A DNA stretch of 64,000 nucleotides, taken from the NCBI RefSeq assembly GCF_017654505.1, contig NC_054549.1, forward strand, positions 26,162,147 to 26,226,146, read 5' to 3'. Numbering within the stretch: position 1 is the first letter of the stretch; every line of letters begins with the position of its first letter. Position numbers and translations under genes: made by a program. Source of the DNA: Polyodon spathula (taxonomy: Eukaryota > Chordata > Actinopteri > Acipenseriformes > Polyodontidae). The notes under the pieces were generated by a model. It saw only the letters and a list, made by a program, of their open reading frames with translations. It was not told where the DNA came from and ran no database searches. Positions 47,761 to 60,652 of the stretch are shown in pieces.

Positions 47761-49271
47761 CCAAGATGTTTATATCTTTACTCAAGAACTGAGTTACCTA
47801 CGAAGAACCATTTCCCTTTGTTTTAGCATTATTTATCAGTATATTAAGGAACAGTATATTAATGTCATCTTTGACATACTAACGTTACTTCGCTAATACT
47901 GTTCCTTCCTCCAGTGTGTCTCCAGATACAAGTGATTTAAGAGAGGATATGTAATTACTCAAGACGGGTCATTTTTAACAGGTGTTCTTTATATAAACGG
48001 GTTTGACTGTAATTGCACAGAGAGACGAAAGGAGGAGACACCTGTGTTTCAATTTACCACAAAACCATTTGAAGAGGGTACTTCTGCTGTCTCATAACTT
48101 TAAGGGTTAATTACCTGAGACGATTCTGCAATATTTTAAAATCTACACAGACTGGAAATGGGTCAGTTTTCATTTCAATGACGAATCACAGCTGGCTTGA
48201 AAGTAAAATAAGTTGAACACTTCATCCTGTTGTCCAGCACACTTTAAATCAAGTGCCTGTTTTTTATTTTTTTTATTTTTTAATTGTTATTACTTGTAAA
48301 ATACACCAGGGGGAGCCATAGACAAGGTTTAGGTTTGAACTGTAGCTCTGTTATTAAACCTGAGAAGGAGCGACTCTTAAATTAGCTCAATGTTGATGTT
48401 TCAAATTCCACTCCATTATTTATTTATTAATTTTTTGGTTCTAGTTTAGTTACATTTTAAAATGAGTCGCTATTAAGACTGGAGTATTGAAGATATGGCC
48501 CAAAGTTTGCTACTTTTTATGGTGTTTGTATTGATAACTGATTAGTTATGTCTCTTGATTTAGTGCAGTTGTGGTCAAAAGATTTGTCACCTATAAACAG
48601 TCAGCAGTATCACAATTTTGTAGCCTAACCCATAGATTTGCCTTTAAAGCGCAGGTTAGAACAGTCATAACACAACCCAAGCCCAGGTTGCTTCTTGATA
48701 TTAACATTAAGATATGTATCACATTTTTGCATATTTATTCAAAATCTTATCCGAGATGAACAGCATTAAATTCAGTTTTAGTATTGGCGTGGTTAAGGAA
48801 TTGGTGCTCCAGGTAAAGAATTTCTCTTCTTTTGTTCCCTGCTTTTCCATCCCCCTCCACCACAGACTTGCAGGTTTATAAAGGCGCACCAGTCAGAGGG
48901 GAATACACACCGGACAAACCCCTCTACGGAGTCAAATGCAAATTTAAGCATTAGAAACTGATGGAAAAGAGTGCACTGACTCAGTCCACTTACAAGTTTT
49001 AGATTGTTGTTTAAAACTATGCTTAATTTTTTTTTTTTTTACTGATGCAATTTGAGCTGAGAATCATGAGGTTATATAGAACTCGAATGTGGAGGGGGTG
49101 GAGTGCAGCTTCTGTCTGTCACTAAAAGCAGTGTGCACATTGACTTACCTACAGTACTGATAACACACCGAGAAATCACTGACAATGACCTATTGCAGAT
49201 GTCGGTATGTAGGAGGATCCCTACTGTTCCTTTTAAAGGGCTGTCAGCTGTGCTGCACTTTCCATTACAGT

Positions 49272-49624
49272 AGCTCTGCATTCTTGAGGGATGCTGCTCA
49301 ATCTCTGAATATCGCAGTCTCAAGTCCAGCAGCTCTACATTCTCAAGGGATGCTGCTCAATCTCTGAATATCGCAGTGTCAAGTCCAGCAGCTCTGCATT
49401 CTTGAGGGATGCTGCTCAATCTCTGAATATCGCAGTGTCAAGTCCAGCAGCTCTGCATTCTTGAGGGATGCTGCTCAATCTCTGAATATCGCAGTGTCAA
49501 GTCCAGCAGCTCTGCATTCTTGAGGGATGCTGCTCAATCTCTGAATATCGCAGTGTCAAGTCCAGCAGCTCTGCATTCTTGAGGGATGCTGCTCAATCTC
49601 TGAATATCGCAGTGTCAAGTCCAG
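49272..49624. repeat. 59-bp minisatellite, six copies
   Basis: The unit starts agctctgcattcttgaggga and ends cgcagtgtcaagtccagc. Copies start at 49272, 49331, 49390, 49449, 49508 and 49567. The last four are almost identical; the first two differ at a few sites, for example agctctacattctcaaggga in the second. This indicates recent expansion from one end. Confidence 0.97.
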
Positions 49625-50377
49625 TGATTGGGAGGAGTTCACTTTCACATGCTGATGATTAATGAAATCTGATAACCTTGATCAATACATAGCCTATGGG
49701 TCAATCTCCTCCCCCTCTGCTAATTGCATTATTTAAAAAAAGAATGAACAAAATGAGATTCTACATTGATTGTTGGAACAGGTAAACTTCTGCTTACAAA
49801 TTATACAGATTTATTATTATTATAATTTTATTATTTTTATTTATTTATTTTTTTGCTAAACAGAGCACAATTGCCCAGTGATTAATCAATGTTTATTTAG
49901 AGTATAATTGATTTAGGAGGGCAATCCTTTTTTAGTTTGTAGAATTTTAGGTATTCAAAACTAATTCATAATATACAACAACCACACACTGCTCTCCCAT
50001 TGTTCTCTATGGAGACCTGTTCTTAAAGCATTTCTTACTTATGAAATGCTTTCCAGAGATACTCAAGCCCTTCATTTCAGAAAACTCTCAGTGGACTGCA
50101 ATGATTATTTTAAACAGAGATATATTAATAAATAACTAAATAAATACAAAGGTGTAGTATAATAGTGATAATGGCATTGCTGTGACACATTCCTTAGCAA
50201 TTATGGAACTCTATTAACATGCCAGGCATTGCAGCTAACGGAAATGACTGCAGACTCCTTATTACTTTATATATTTTATTTTCCACATAAACTCTGTTCC
50301 AATGATACACAACAGTGCGTTGCTAATATATTAATTCAGTAAATAAAACCAAAACAAATGAAAAATACTTCTATACT

Positions 50378-50520
<143 letters not shown>

Positions 50521-50869
50521 CTGATATTGATATAATACAGGCACCTGAAATTTCTTTGTATAGGATGACCTCATTCTTTAATGTACTCATTGGTTAATTT
50601 TCCACTTCAACGAAAACACACTGGACTGTGGATTCGTCAGCAGTAGTCAATTGCTTACTTTTCTATCCGAAAATCAATTAAATTGTTTATACTAACATGG
50701 TTTACTTGCTGAGAGGTGGGATAGCAATGACACTCAGCAATGACATGAACTAAATAAAAGAACTCAAAAGTGGTGAATCACTGAATCCCTTAGTGAAAAG
50801 TTTATTACGTCGATGTAACATGGATTACTGTGAGTGTTTTGTCACCTAATGACACTCAAAATGGATTAG

Positions 50870-50875
<6 letters not shown>

Positions 50876-50939
<64 letters not shown>
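50876..50939. repeat. (TA)n microsatellite
   Basis: About 30 TA units just before the Tc1 remnant at 50961. Confidence 0.97.
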
Positions 50940-50942
<3 letters not shown>

Positions 50943-50960
50943 AGTGCATACGTAGTCATA

Positions 50961-52097
50961 CAGTAAGTCTACACCCCCTTTCAAAATGTTCACCATTTGT
51001 TGCCTTATAGTCTGGAATTAAAATGCATTCAAAATGTTTTTTTTTTTTTTCATTTATCTACACATCCTACCCCTCAACTTCCAAGTGAAAAAAATATTCT
51101 AGAAATTTGTGGAAAATTAATTAAAAATAAAAACTGAAACAGCTTGGTTGGATAAGCGCCCACCCACCTTGTAATAGAAATCCTAAATTAGCTCAGGTGT
51201 AACCAATCACCTTCAAAATCACACACCAAGTTAAGTGGCCTCCACCTGTGGTAAATTGTAGTGATTCACATGATTTCAGGATAAATTAGTCAGTTCCTGT
51301 AGGTTCCCTCTGCTCGGTAGTGCATTTCAAAGCAAAGACTCAACCATGAGCACCAAGGCACTTTCAAAAGAACTCCGGGACAAAGTTATTGAAAGGCCCA
51401 GATCAAGGGATGGGTATAAAAAAAACTGGCCTCGAATCAAAGCCTCGATCAAAGGCCTCGAATATCCCTTGGAGCATGGTCAAGATGATTATTAAGAAGT
51501 GGAAGGTGTATGGCACCACCAAGACCCTGCCTAGATGAGGTCGTCCCTCCAAACTGGATGACCGAGCAAGAAGGAGACTGATCAGAAGCTACCAAGAAGT
51601 CAGTGCCAAAGCTACACTGGAGTGGCTAAGGAACAAAAAGGTAAATGTCCTTGAGTGGCCCAGTCAGAGCCCCGACCTAAATCCAATCGAATATTTGTGG
51701 CATGACTTGAAGATTGCTGTTCATCTATGCTCCCCAAGGAACTTGCAGAGCTTGAACAGTTTTGTAAAGAAGAATGGTCAAATATTGCCAAATCTAGGTG
51801 TGCAAAGTTGGTAGAGACCTATCCCAACAGACTCACAGCTGTAATTGCTGCCAAAGGTGCTTCCACCAAGTATTAACTCAAGTGGGTGGAGACTTATCAA
51901 ATTATGATCTTTCAGTTTTGTATTTTTAACATATAATTTTTTTCTCAATAAAAACTTTTTTCCCCTTAACAGTGTTGAGTATGGTGTGTAGATAAGTGGA
52001 AAAAAAATCCTCATTTAAATATATGAAACGCTGAGGCACTGACAAGAAAATGTAAAAAAAAAGTTCAAGGGGGTGTAGACTTTCTATAGGCACTATA
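50961..52097 (+). mobile_element. Internally deleted Tc1-type transposon
   Basis: The ends are inverted: cagtaagtctacaccccctt at the left and aagggggtgtagactttcta at the right. The transposase starts at 51345 (atgagcaccaaggcactttc). A deletion near 51590 joins the N-terminal helix-turn-helix part to a segment with [20 protein letters not shown] (about 51655). Stops are present. It belongs to a different Tc1 family from the ones at 32 and 40 kb. Confidence 0.8.
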
Positions 52098-53179
52098 TGT
52101 GAGTGTGTGTTATTTATATATAACACACACACACTGCAAGGTCACTGAATTCAATCAGTCAATAAAACAAATTTTTAAAATTAAACATGTATAGACTTTT
52201 TATAAACATCCTTTAAAATGTGTTAAACCATGAGTTAAATAAATACATATATTTATATAACCAACATTAAATCCATTTATATTAACATACATTTCATTCT
52301 TAGCAGGTACACACATATAAAGGCATTTCATGGACTGACAGTCATATATTCCCCCCCCCCAAATACAGGCATTGTTACACTCTGACTAATATTAATACAT
52401 CATTTTGTTGTATAGCACTGAGATACCTAACAAATCAGTTGCAGACTGTACCATCGGTGCTTTATCAAAACTTCCTAGTTATTAATCCACATAATAAAAA
52501 AGAAGAACTTCCACAAATCCTTTTTGGAGTTGCATGCAATCGGAGAACTGTAATTCTACTGATATAATTATATTACAGGCAAGCTAAATAAACAAATAGC
52601 ACAGTACACGTTTATAAAATCATGCTAATATTAATTCCTAGCAAGAGGCAAAGCTTTTCAAATAGACTTCATTTAAATGCTGCATTAAGAGTAACAGTAC
52701 TGTAACTTTTGGACTATATTCAAGAAGCAATAAAGTGGCTTGCAATACATTACCTTTACCGCCGTTTTATGAACACAGTCATTATCATTATAATAAAGTT
52801 ATGGAGCATGAACTGGGACCTTGCCAGTCTTGTGTTTCGAAACATGGCAAATATCTTTAACGCTAGAGTAAGTATTAGAGTGAGATCATTAGTATTGCTT
52901 GTATAAGATCAAGTATATTGTTATTATATATTTTTTAAACACATATTTGTAAAATGCCGTACAATTTTTAAACAGTGTTACGTTACATATGTTTTCCAAG
53001 ACATCAGAAATACATGTATTTAAGTAAAGATACACAACTTAATAAGCAAAATTATTTACGGACAAGCATGTAATACACAGATGAAAAACCAGTCAATAAG
53101 AAACAATATGAAACAAGCGTTGTGTTGGAAACCAATTGACTTGATAACTTAATATAAAAATAATTGGCTGTTTTTTTTT

Positions 53180-53480
53180 TTTAGCACTAACCTTGGACTA
53201 CCTAATGTTATTTCAGGTAAGGTAATCCTTATAAAAGTTCACTGTATTTTTGCACAGTATTTTGCAGTTCTCATCCTTTTCCCATGGTTATACTATGCAT
53301 TTACCCTAGTTTGCCATGTTTACTAACATGCTTTACCACACTTCACTACTCTCTACAATGCTTGCCTATACTTTGCCATGCTTTCATTATGCTTTATTGT
53401 GCTTTGCTGTGCTTTTACTATGGGAAACTTTTGTAAGGGAGTCCAAGAGTAATGCTAATCAGGGGTTGTGAAACCAACCA
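53180..53480 (+). repeat. Palindromic repeat split by a MITE
   Basis: Left part ctacctaatgttatttcagg, right part gtccaagagtaatgctaatc then ttgtgaaaccaa; together they match the unsplit copy at 3345-3425. The element at 53227-53438 lies between. Confidence 0.6.
53227..53438 (-). mobile_element. Small MITE, copy 2
   Basis: Inverted ends ccttataaaagtt and aacttttgtaagg, interior full of ctttgccatgctttc-type motifs. Related to 13300-13506 and 60195-60335. Confidence 0.7.
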
Positions 53481-54126
53481 TGTATAACTAAAGAAAAAAC
53501 AATATAATTTCCTGCATTTATCTCCAAATACAAAGCATAATTTAGTTTATTATTATTATATTTTAGATGTACTTATTATACTATGGACAAACATTTAGAC
53601 CATCGCTGTCTTCATACAATTACTGGTATAAAGTTTGCTCTCAGAACATTGAGTTGCTGCTGTATCTGGTGCATAATCAAAGTCATTGGATTGACCTTCA
53701 CATGTTAGACTGGCCACTGAGATACCTAAAGGTCACTCAGATGTATTCTTGTGTCTAATTTTCACTGCAAACATTTTTAACCTCATCACCTTCTGTGATT
53801 AGCAAGACAGTATCATAAAGGCTATGTTTCTGTGGCTAAAACAACTTTTATAAGAACAGAAAAGGCTTAAAGCTAGTTAATACTCACTTGGTCCAGTCCG
53901 AACAAGCTAGTCTTGCGAGTTCCTATCGCAATCCTTTCCAAACACAAAGTCATGCCGTCTCAGTCAGACTGACACCACTTGTATTAGTAAATCCACTCTA
54001 GATGAAAAACTATATACAATGGGCTTGTTGAGTAGTGTGAATAGCTGCCAGTTTCAATATATAACAGTAGGGTGAATACAAGGAAATCCTTCATGCTGAA
54101 AAAGAATCATGTGGTTGTGTTTAGAA

Positions 54127-57100
54127 TTAGACTGGGTTTCCATCTGGCAGTCTCTGGAGAATCCAGCTGCTGAGCTCTTTGAGAACAGAGCTGGTCGTGT
54201 CGGGCAGTTCCTTGTGCAGAGCGTGGTAAGCACCGTCATAGACCTGCAATACAAAAACATACAACGGCTAGACCCACAGTGCATTAGGGCATCGCTAACA
54301 TCGTGGAATGGACACCACTCACACGTGTAACAGAAAGCAGTGTGGGGGCAGTACTTTATCATGAGGCTGTACAAAGCACTGGTGAGATCGCACTTTGAAT
54401 TGTGTGTTCGATTCTGGTCACCACAGTACCAAAGGGAGGCTGTGGCCCTGGAGAGAGTCGGAGTACAACCAGTGTAAAGTGTTTCACTACAGTCTTTTTA
54501 GCACTTTCAAGGTGTTTTAGTGTAATGCGAGGCTGCCAGTTTACTGTGGTACTGACAGAGGTTAAATTTCGCCAGCTTTAGGAAAGACAGCCATTCAGAA
54601 AGCTTTGTTATACTTACCCCTTTGTTATTTACCTGGAAATTTATTTGCACTGATTCTTTTTCTTTATAAAACACTGATAGTCCCAGGATATTTGATATAC
54701 ATAAATAAATAAAAATAGTGCCTTGAACATAGTGCATGTATATCTTTTTGTTAGGCAATATCAGTGCATTTTATACATTGTACTTTCATGAGCAACTGAT
54801 GCAGGTTTGGACAATACAAATACTGTTAATATTCACTGTGTGAGTTTGACTGTGCCAGCCAACGGTGTGTGTATAACTGTAGCTGACATTACAATTGTAA
54901 AAGAATAATGCAAGTTAAATGGATTAAATGCCAAATAAGTAACATCTGGTTTGTTTTGTACTAGCAAGGGGCTGCAATTTTCATCTCTGCCAGTAGATGG
55001 CAGACTCCTTGACAGAATCATGCAAAATGTGTCAAGGTGGCTTGCTGCAGTCAATTAAATTCACAACCTCCTGTCTTTTGATACTTCATTTACATTATAA
55101 AGAGGCATACTTTGTGTGCCTCCCCTTTGGGAATATTCCAAACTGACACAATCCTACCTTTTCAACCCTACCAATGTAAAATGTATTTGAACCTTTAACC
55201 TGTCTGGGTTACAGAATACACAACATGGGTATTCACCTACACGGTTGCTTGTGATTTCAGATACCTTAGCAACACTATGCAAATGTGTGTAAAAGCACAT
55301 TTAGAGCATTAAAATTCATGCATCGTGTTTTGCTTTAAGTATTGTACTTAATTCTGTGTGTTCTCATTGAAGTATGTAGAGGCTTTGAGCTCAAGTGACC
55401 CAGTCGTTGCAAACACAGAACACATGATTGTGTTAAACCTGCTGCTGCAGAAGATGTCGACTTTCCATGTCATAGAAGAACATCTCTTTCCACTGATTGA
55501 ACAGCAATAATACACAGTAGCACTGAATTGACTGATGAACAGACCGAGTCTCCTTTGTTCTATATACAGCAGTTTATCTGTTTAACCCAAAGATCAGAAA
55601 AACAGGGTTTGCAACTCATGTAACTAAAACACCAATTGTATTGCTACCAAAATTCATCATTTCAAACTTTTACAATGTATTCCAAAGCCAGTTATCTGTA
55701 CTATACCAGATAACTCCAGATAAATGTTTTCAATAAATTATATTTTCAATGTCTCCTCACAATCTCAGACTCCTCGCTTTGTGAAATACTGGGTTATATT
55801 TTCAAATAATTGACTCCAGTTTTTAAATAAACTTACCAATTTTACAAAACTAGAACCAAACAACTGAAGTACTCCTATTGATGGCATTACAAGCACTGTA
55901 AATTGGTTTGCAGTTTTGGAATTGTCTAAGAAATAGGAGTTCATTAAAGACTGTAGTAAACACCAGCTTCTCTGCTGGAGAGATGGTAACATCAATACAC
56001 AGACTCTTTAAATATATATTGCTATTCAGAAGTTTAGGACAAATCCCCCTCAACACATACATTTGAAAAAGAAAAATTGAATGCAGCATGACAGCTTGAA
56101 CATTGATTTCCTTAAACCCACTTGCTTTAAATGCCCACCACCTGGCCAGCTGTGCGAGGCAGTGGACTGCCCACCCCCATAACATATTAGACAGCCCAAG
56201 GGGCAGCTATAGGAGCGGCGATGGGGGAGACAGAGGGATGAGAATGAATCTAACGCAAGGAGGGGCAGGCTTATTTATCTTCTCTTATTGGTGCAAAATG
56301 GAACACTTAAATGTGTGTGTGTGGGGGGCAGAGCTTCCATCTGAAATGAAGACTCCAAACTTTGTTTAATATTATTAGCCGTTACAGAAACGTTTGGTTC
56401 GGTGTTGGTTCTGTGTTAGGTATTGTTCCATTTCAAGTTCAGCAGGATGTGCTGTCCTTTAGGGATCTTGCTATTTAAGCTTTAGTAATAAACACATTGT
56501 GAACACTGGGAGTCTTTGTGGCCGATATGAAAAGCCATTACGAGAAGCGTCTGTCAGAGTGCTGTTGGTTGTTTGTGATGTCCTGCAACATTAAGTACAT
56601 GTGTATAGCAATTATTTGTAAATGGAAAAGACTTTTCATTATAACATACACTACTTTGACCCTGTAAAAATCTTACTTTCCTAAGGGTCGTAGTCTTTTT
56701 TAAACAATTTTTTACCTCAGTTTTTCTCCCCAATTTGGTATGCCCAATTATTATCCGTATCCTCGGTTCACTGCTTTGTTTTTCTTTTTAGAATTACTTG
56801 GTGGTAAATGCTTTGTGAATATGGACCTTCAGTTATAGTTGACAATTCTTAATGTTTGGAAAATGTTTCAATGTATGATCGCCCCTACTGTCCTCTACAT
56901 AGCTTTAAAGGAGACTGCTGCCTAGTTATCTTAACTTCTCAGGTCATCATTCGAAGTGCTGCATAAATAACTGTCTGAGAGACACCTACAGTATACATTA
57001 CAGAGCACCTGGCAGAAACGTGTGTTTAAATATGGATGTGAAACATAAATCCCTGGTGACAACCCAGCTTTATCTGATGTTTGCCTGTTTCTGTTCAATG

Positions 57101-60100
57101 GCACAATGCCCTGTATGCCATACAGTACTCAATTGCTTTGTAGTGTATTCAGATAAAAGCATGTGCCAGCTGCACATAGTCCATGCAATGTAATGCAAAA
57201 ACTATCATTGTACCTAAATGTCCTTATCTCCTAATACAGTCGGTATTCCATGATAAAACAAAGCATTGTAGAAGTGGTTGAACACAGGGTATGACAAAAG
57301 CATACTAAAAACTAACGGGAGACTGCAAAATCACCAGCAAATGTGTCTATAAAAGCTATATAACGGTCTTATAAAACGCACACTACTTAATGTTACTGGC
57401 ATATAAAACCAAAAGCATCTCTAAAGTACAGAAAAAGCAGGTCAGGTGCATGCGTATTAACTCCCTCTCAGCCCCCCTAATCTCTCTAATTCTATATCAA
57501 ATGGCATTTATAAGACATGGGATCGATCTGTTGTTCATATGCTCCGAGTATTTAATTAAAAGAAAACTGATATTTAATCTGATACAGTTCAGGTTGTCAA
57601 TTCGTCTGCACTAAATACTGCACACTTTGAAATGCATCTGAAATGCAATCTGACAGGTTAGGATTAAGTTAAAGGTTTGTGGTAGAATGGTGGAGGGTTT
57701 GGATCAGGATTATATGTAGATGCACCACGAAGTGTGGAGGATCTTTGGGCATTTGTACTCCAAGCAACACAGTGTGATCCAAGAACAGGGCTCTTAGAAC
57801 ATTAACTGTTAGAACTTCTAGGTCCAGCTGCATCTAGGTGCAATTGTAAGGGTTTATTGTTTTCACTTTTCTGTTACAGTTTAATTGCAGATCTCAATGG
57901 GTGAGGGTTCATGAGGGATCATTCTGTATCATTCCTGCTGCGCATAGTTCTGCAGCCAAGGCGTGCCTCTAAATAATTAACTCATGATACTACCTGCAGC
58001 CACAGCTGACTGACTGGAATTTCATTCTAACACACTGACACTGAGGTCAACTTGAAGAAGCCCCTGCACCCTTCATTTCTATGCAAGGCACAGCATGCTT
58101 ATTAATAACTTTTGTTTCATCAAGGACAGATATGAGGCAATGTTATGTAATACATGGGTTTGAGTTTCCTGACTAGTGAGAAAATCCTCATACTCCAGGA
58201 TAGCAAATGTTTTTGCAATGTTCCTGGTGTCGTGCTGTCTTAAGTGGTGACTGCTAGGGGAACACGAACCATCTAAAATAATTCAACCAGTATGCACAAG
58301 CAGTGAGCTAGCTGTATTGAACAGGACAGTGTAGAGGAGTTATGCCTGGATGATATCCACCAAGATCTGAGGGTGAAGACCGCTTAATCAATTATCAGGT
58401 TTCCTATAGAGAGCAAGCTTTTACCTTCAGTTCTTTGTCCTGGCTCTGTGTTTTTTCGTACATCAGCTGTGAGCCACTGATATCGCAGAGTTTATCTGCG
58501 TTTCCATGGAGCAGCAGGAAAGGCCAGGAGATGTCAGGCAGGGCTTTCTCGATCTTGGCGGCAGCTCTCATTAACTGCATCCCGAAGGAGATGCGCATCC
58601 CTCCGTGGTAGTTCAGCTCATCACTATCATACGCTTCTACCTGCAAAGAGACATTTGAGGCTTGAACTGAAATCACCGTAGTTCAGAGACATTGAGAAAC
58701 GCATGGCTGGTGAATATATCTATACCTGAATCTGAAATTTTATTGCCAAATTACAAGTGGCAAGTAGGGACGATTTGGCCTCCCTAACCAGCAATAGCGA
58801 CACAGCTTATGCAACACGGCAAATTTGCAAAGCCAGGACCCAAACATGTGTTTGCCTGACTGCAAGACTCTGCACACCACAAACAAGTGAGCCACTCAAG
58901 ATTGATTGTCAAAATCTAACTTACTGAATATATAAACACCAAAAAAAAATAAAAAAATCAGAAATCAGTTAAAAGTCTGAATGCACTCTTCCCTGGTACA
59001 GTTTCTGTAAAAATGTCTCTACAGATGAAAACAGAAAAGGCTGGAAACTGCCATCATGCGATGTGAACAGCATCCAGAATGAAACAGTGGATGACTGTGA
59101 CGTACAGCAAGAGCCTGTACAGAAGAGTATAAAATAAAAATTACCAAGTTTCAAAAGCGATCGTCCAACAAGAAAGCAAGACAGACAAATGGATGAACAG
59201 ACAGGCAGACATGCCCCAGGTCCACAGAATTAGATACTGTCAATAACTTCAACTAAATAATGTTGTCATGAAACTTGATGTTAACTGGAGAAATGGGCCT
59301 CCAGATGTATGCAAACAAATAGGTGTGATATACAAAAAGGATTGATGTACCTAGAGATAGACACCCTCTATATCTCTAGAATTTCATACTCTCAACAACG
59401 TATGCTCAACAATGTTAATACTGAGTAAAGGAAGAATCTGTACATGGATAAATCTGTGTCGTGGGGGGTGATAAGAAACAGCTTCAGACTATATTACATG
59501 TCCTGGCGCACTGTTCTACACTGACCAGCACAAGCAGGCCAAGGTGAGCCAGACTCCTTGCCTGCAGCTCAGTGCTCAATGCTGAAGGCTTGGAGAATTC
59601 ACTGTAAAGATGGAGCACATCTTTCTTGCAGTTATTAATAGAGGTAGTGATGTCTGGTGAATAAAATGCCACTGTCCTTCTCTCATGAGTATTAAAACAC
59701 GCAATTTGGAAAAATGAAACCAGGTCACTTGTGGGTATTTTTTTCTCCCTAATATTACTGTATTTACCACATGCCTTGCCTTCCAGAGATGAATGATTTA
59801 TTTCCTCTCAGAACATTCAATCAGATAATCTATTACACTAAGCAACAGAATATGAATATTGCTATTTCAGACATGACAATATTGTCACCCACATTTGATT
59901 TCGAGAGGACTCTGTGACATTGATAAACGATCGACTAAATGAAAGAATGACAACGATGTACAACCCACACGCACACCTACACACAAAGAGGAATAGCCCA
60001 CTGGAAATAAATGATCGGTTGCATGATAAAATACACAATTAAAGCGATCCAGAAAAGAGAAATGAAAAACATACATGGAGAAAGAAACTGACTCTAGGAA

Positions 60101-60618
60101 ACTCTGTCTTAAATAGCCAGTGTGCCGCACAGTATCTATCCAGATATATACGCTGCTATTCATGTATTAAAAGGTAGAATAATAACCCTGAGATGCAAAT
60201 GTATTGTTTTTACCCTGTAGTAAAAGCATAGCAAAGTGCAATAAAGCACTGTAAAGCTCAAAGAGGTATTGAAAAGCATATTAACAAAACATGTCAAACA
60301 ATGATAAACTGTGGAATGCATAGTATACCCATGGGAATAGCTTGACCACATTTCCGAAGCTCAGACCTAGGACAGTTATGCAGTATTTTAATTTTTTTTT
60401 TTTTTTTTAAGAATGCTTCCTTATCTGAATATAGTAGCTTGGAGATTTTAAAATTACACATATACACTACTGTACTACATCCATAACTTTCCAAGGTAAT
60501 TATTAAAAGGTAAAAAATACTTCCATACATTTCCCTTGTCATGCACTTTCAAAAGCAAATTTATACCATGACTAAGAAATTCCACCCCTAAAAAAATTGC
60601 AAAACAACAACAATAATA

Positions 60619-60652
<34 letters not shown>

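Noticed and set aside
49272..49624. CRISPR-like array
   Set aside because: The repeat units are contiguous with no distinct spacers and this is a vertebrate genome; it is a minisatellite.
55765..56369. Overlapping 76- to 111-codon frames in the MGLL intron
   Set aside because: No family resemblance, no splice signals in context and no conservation evidence.
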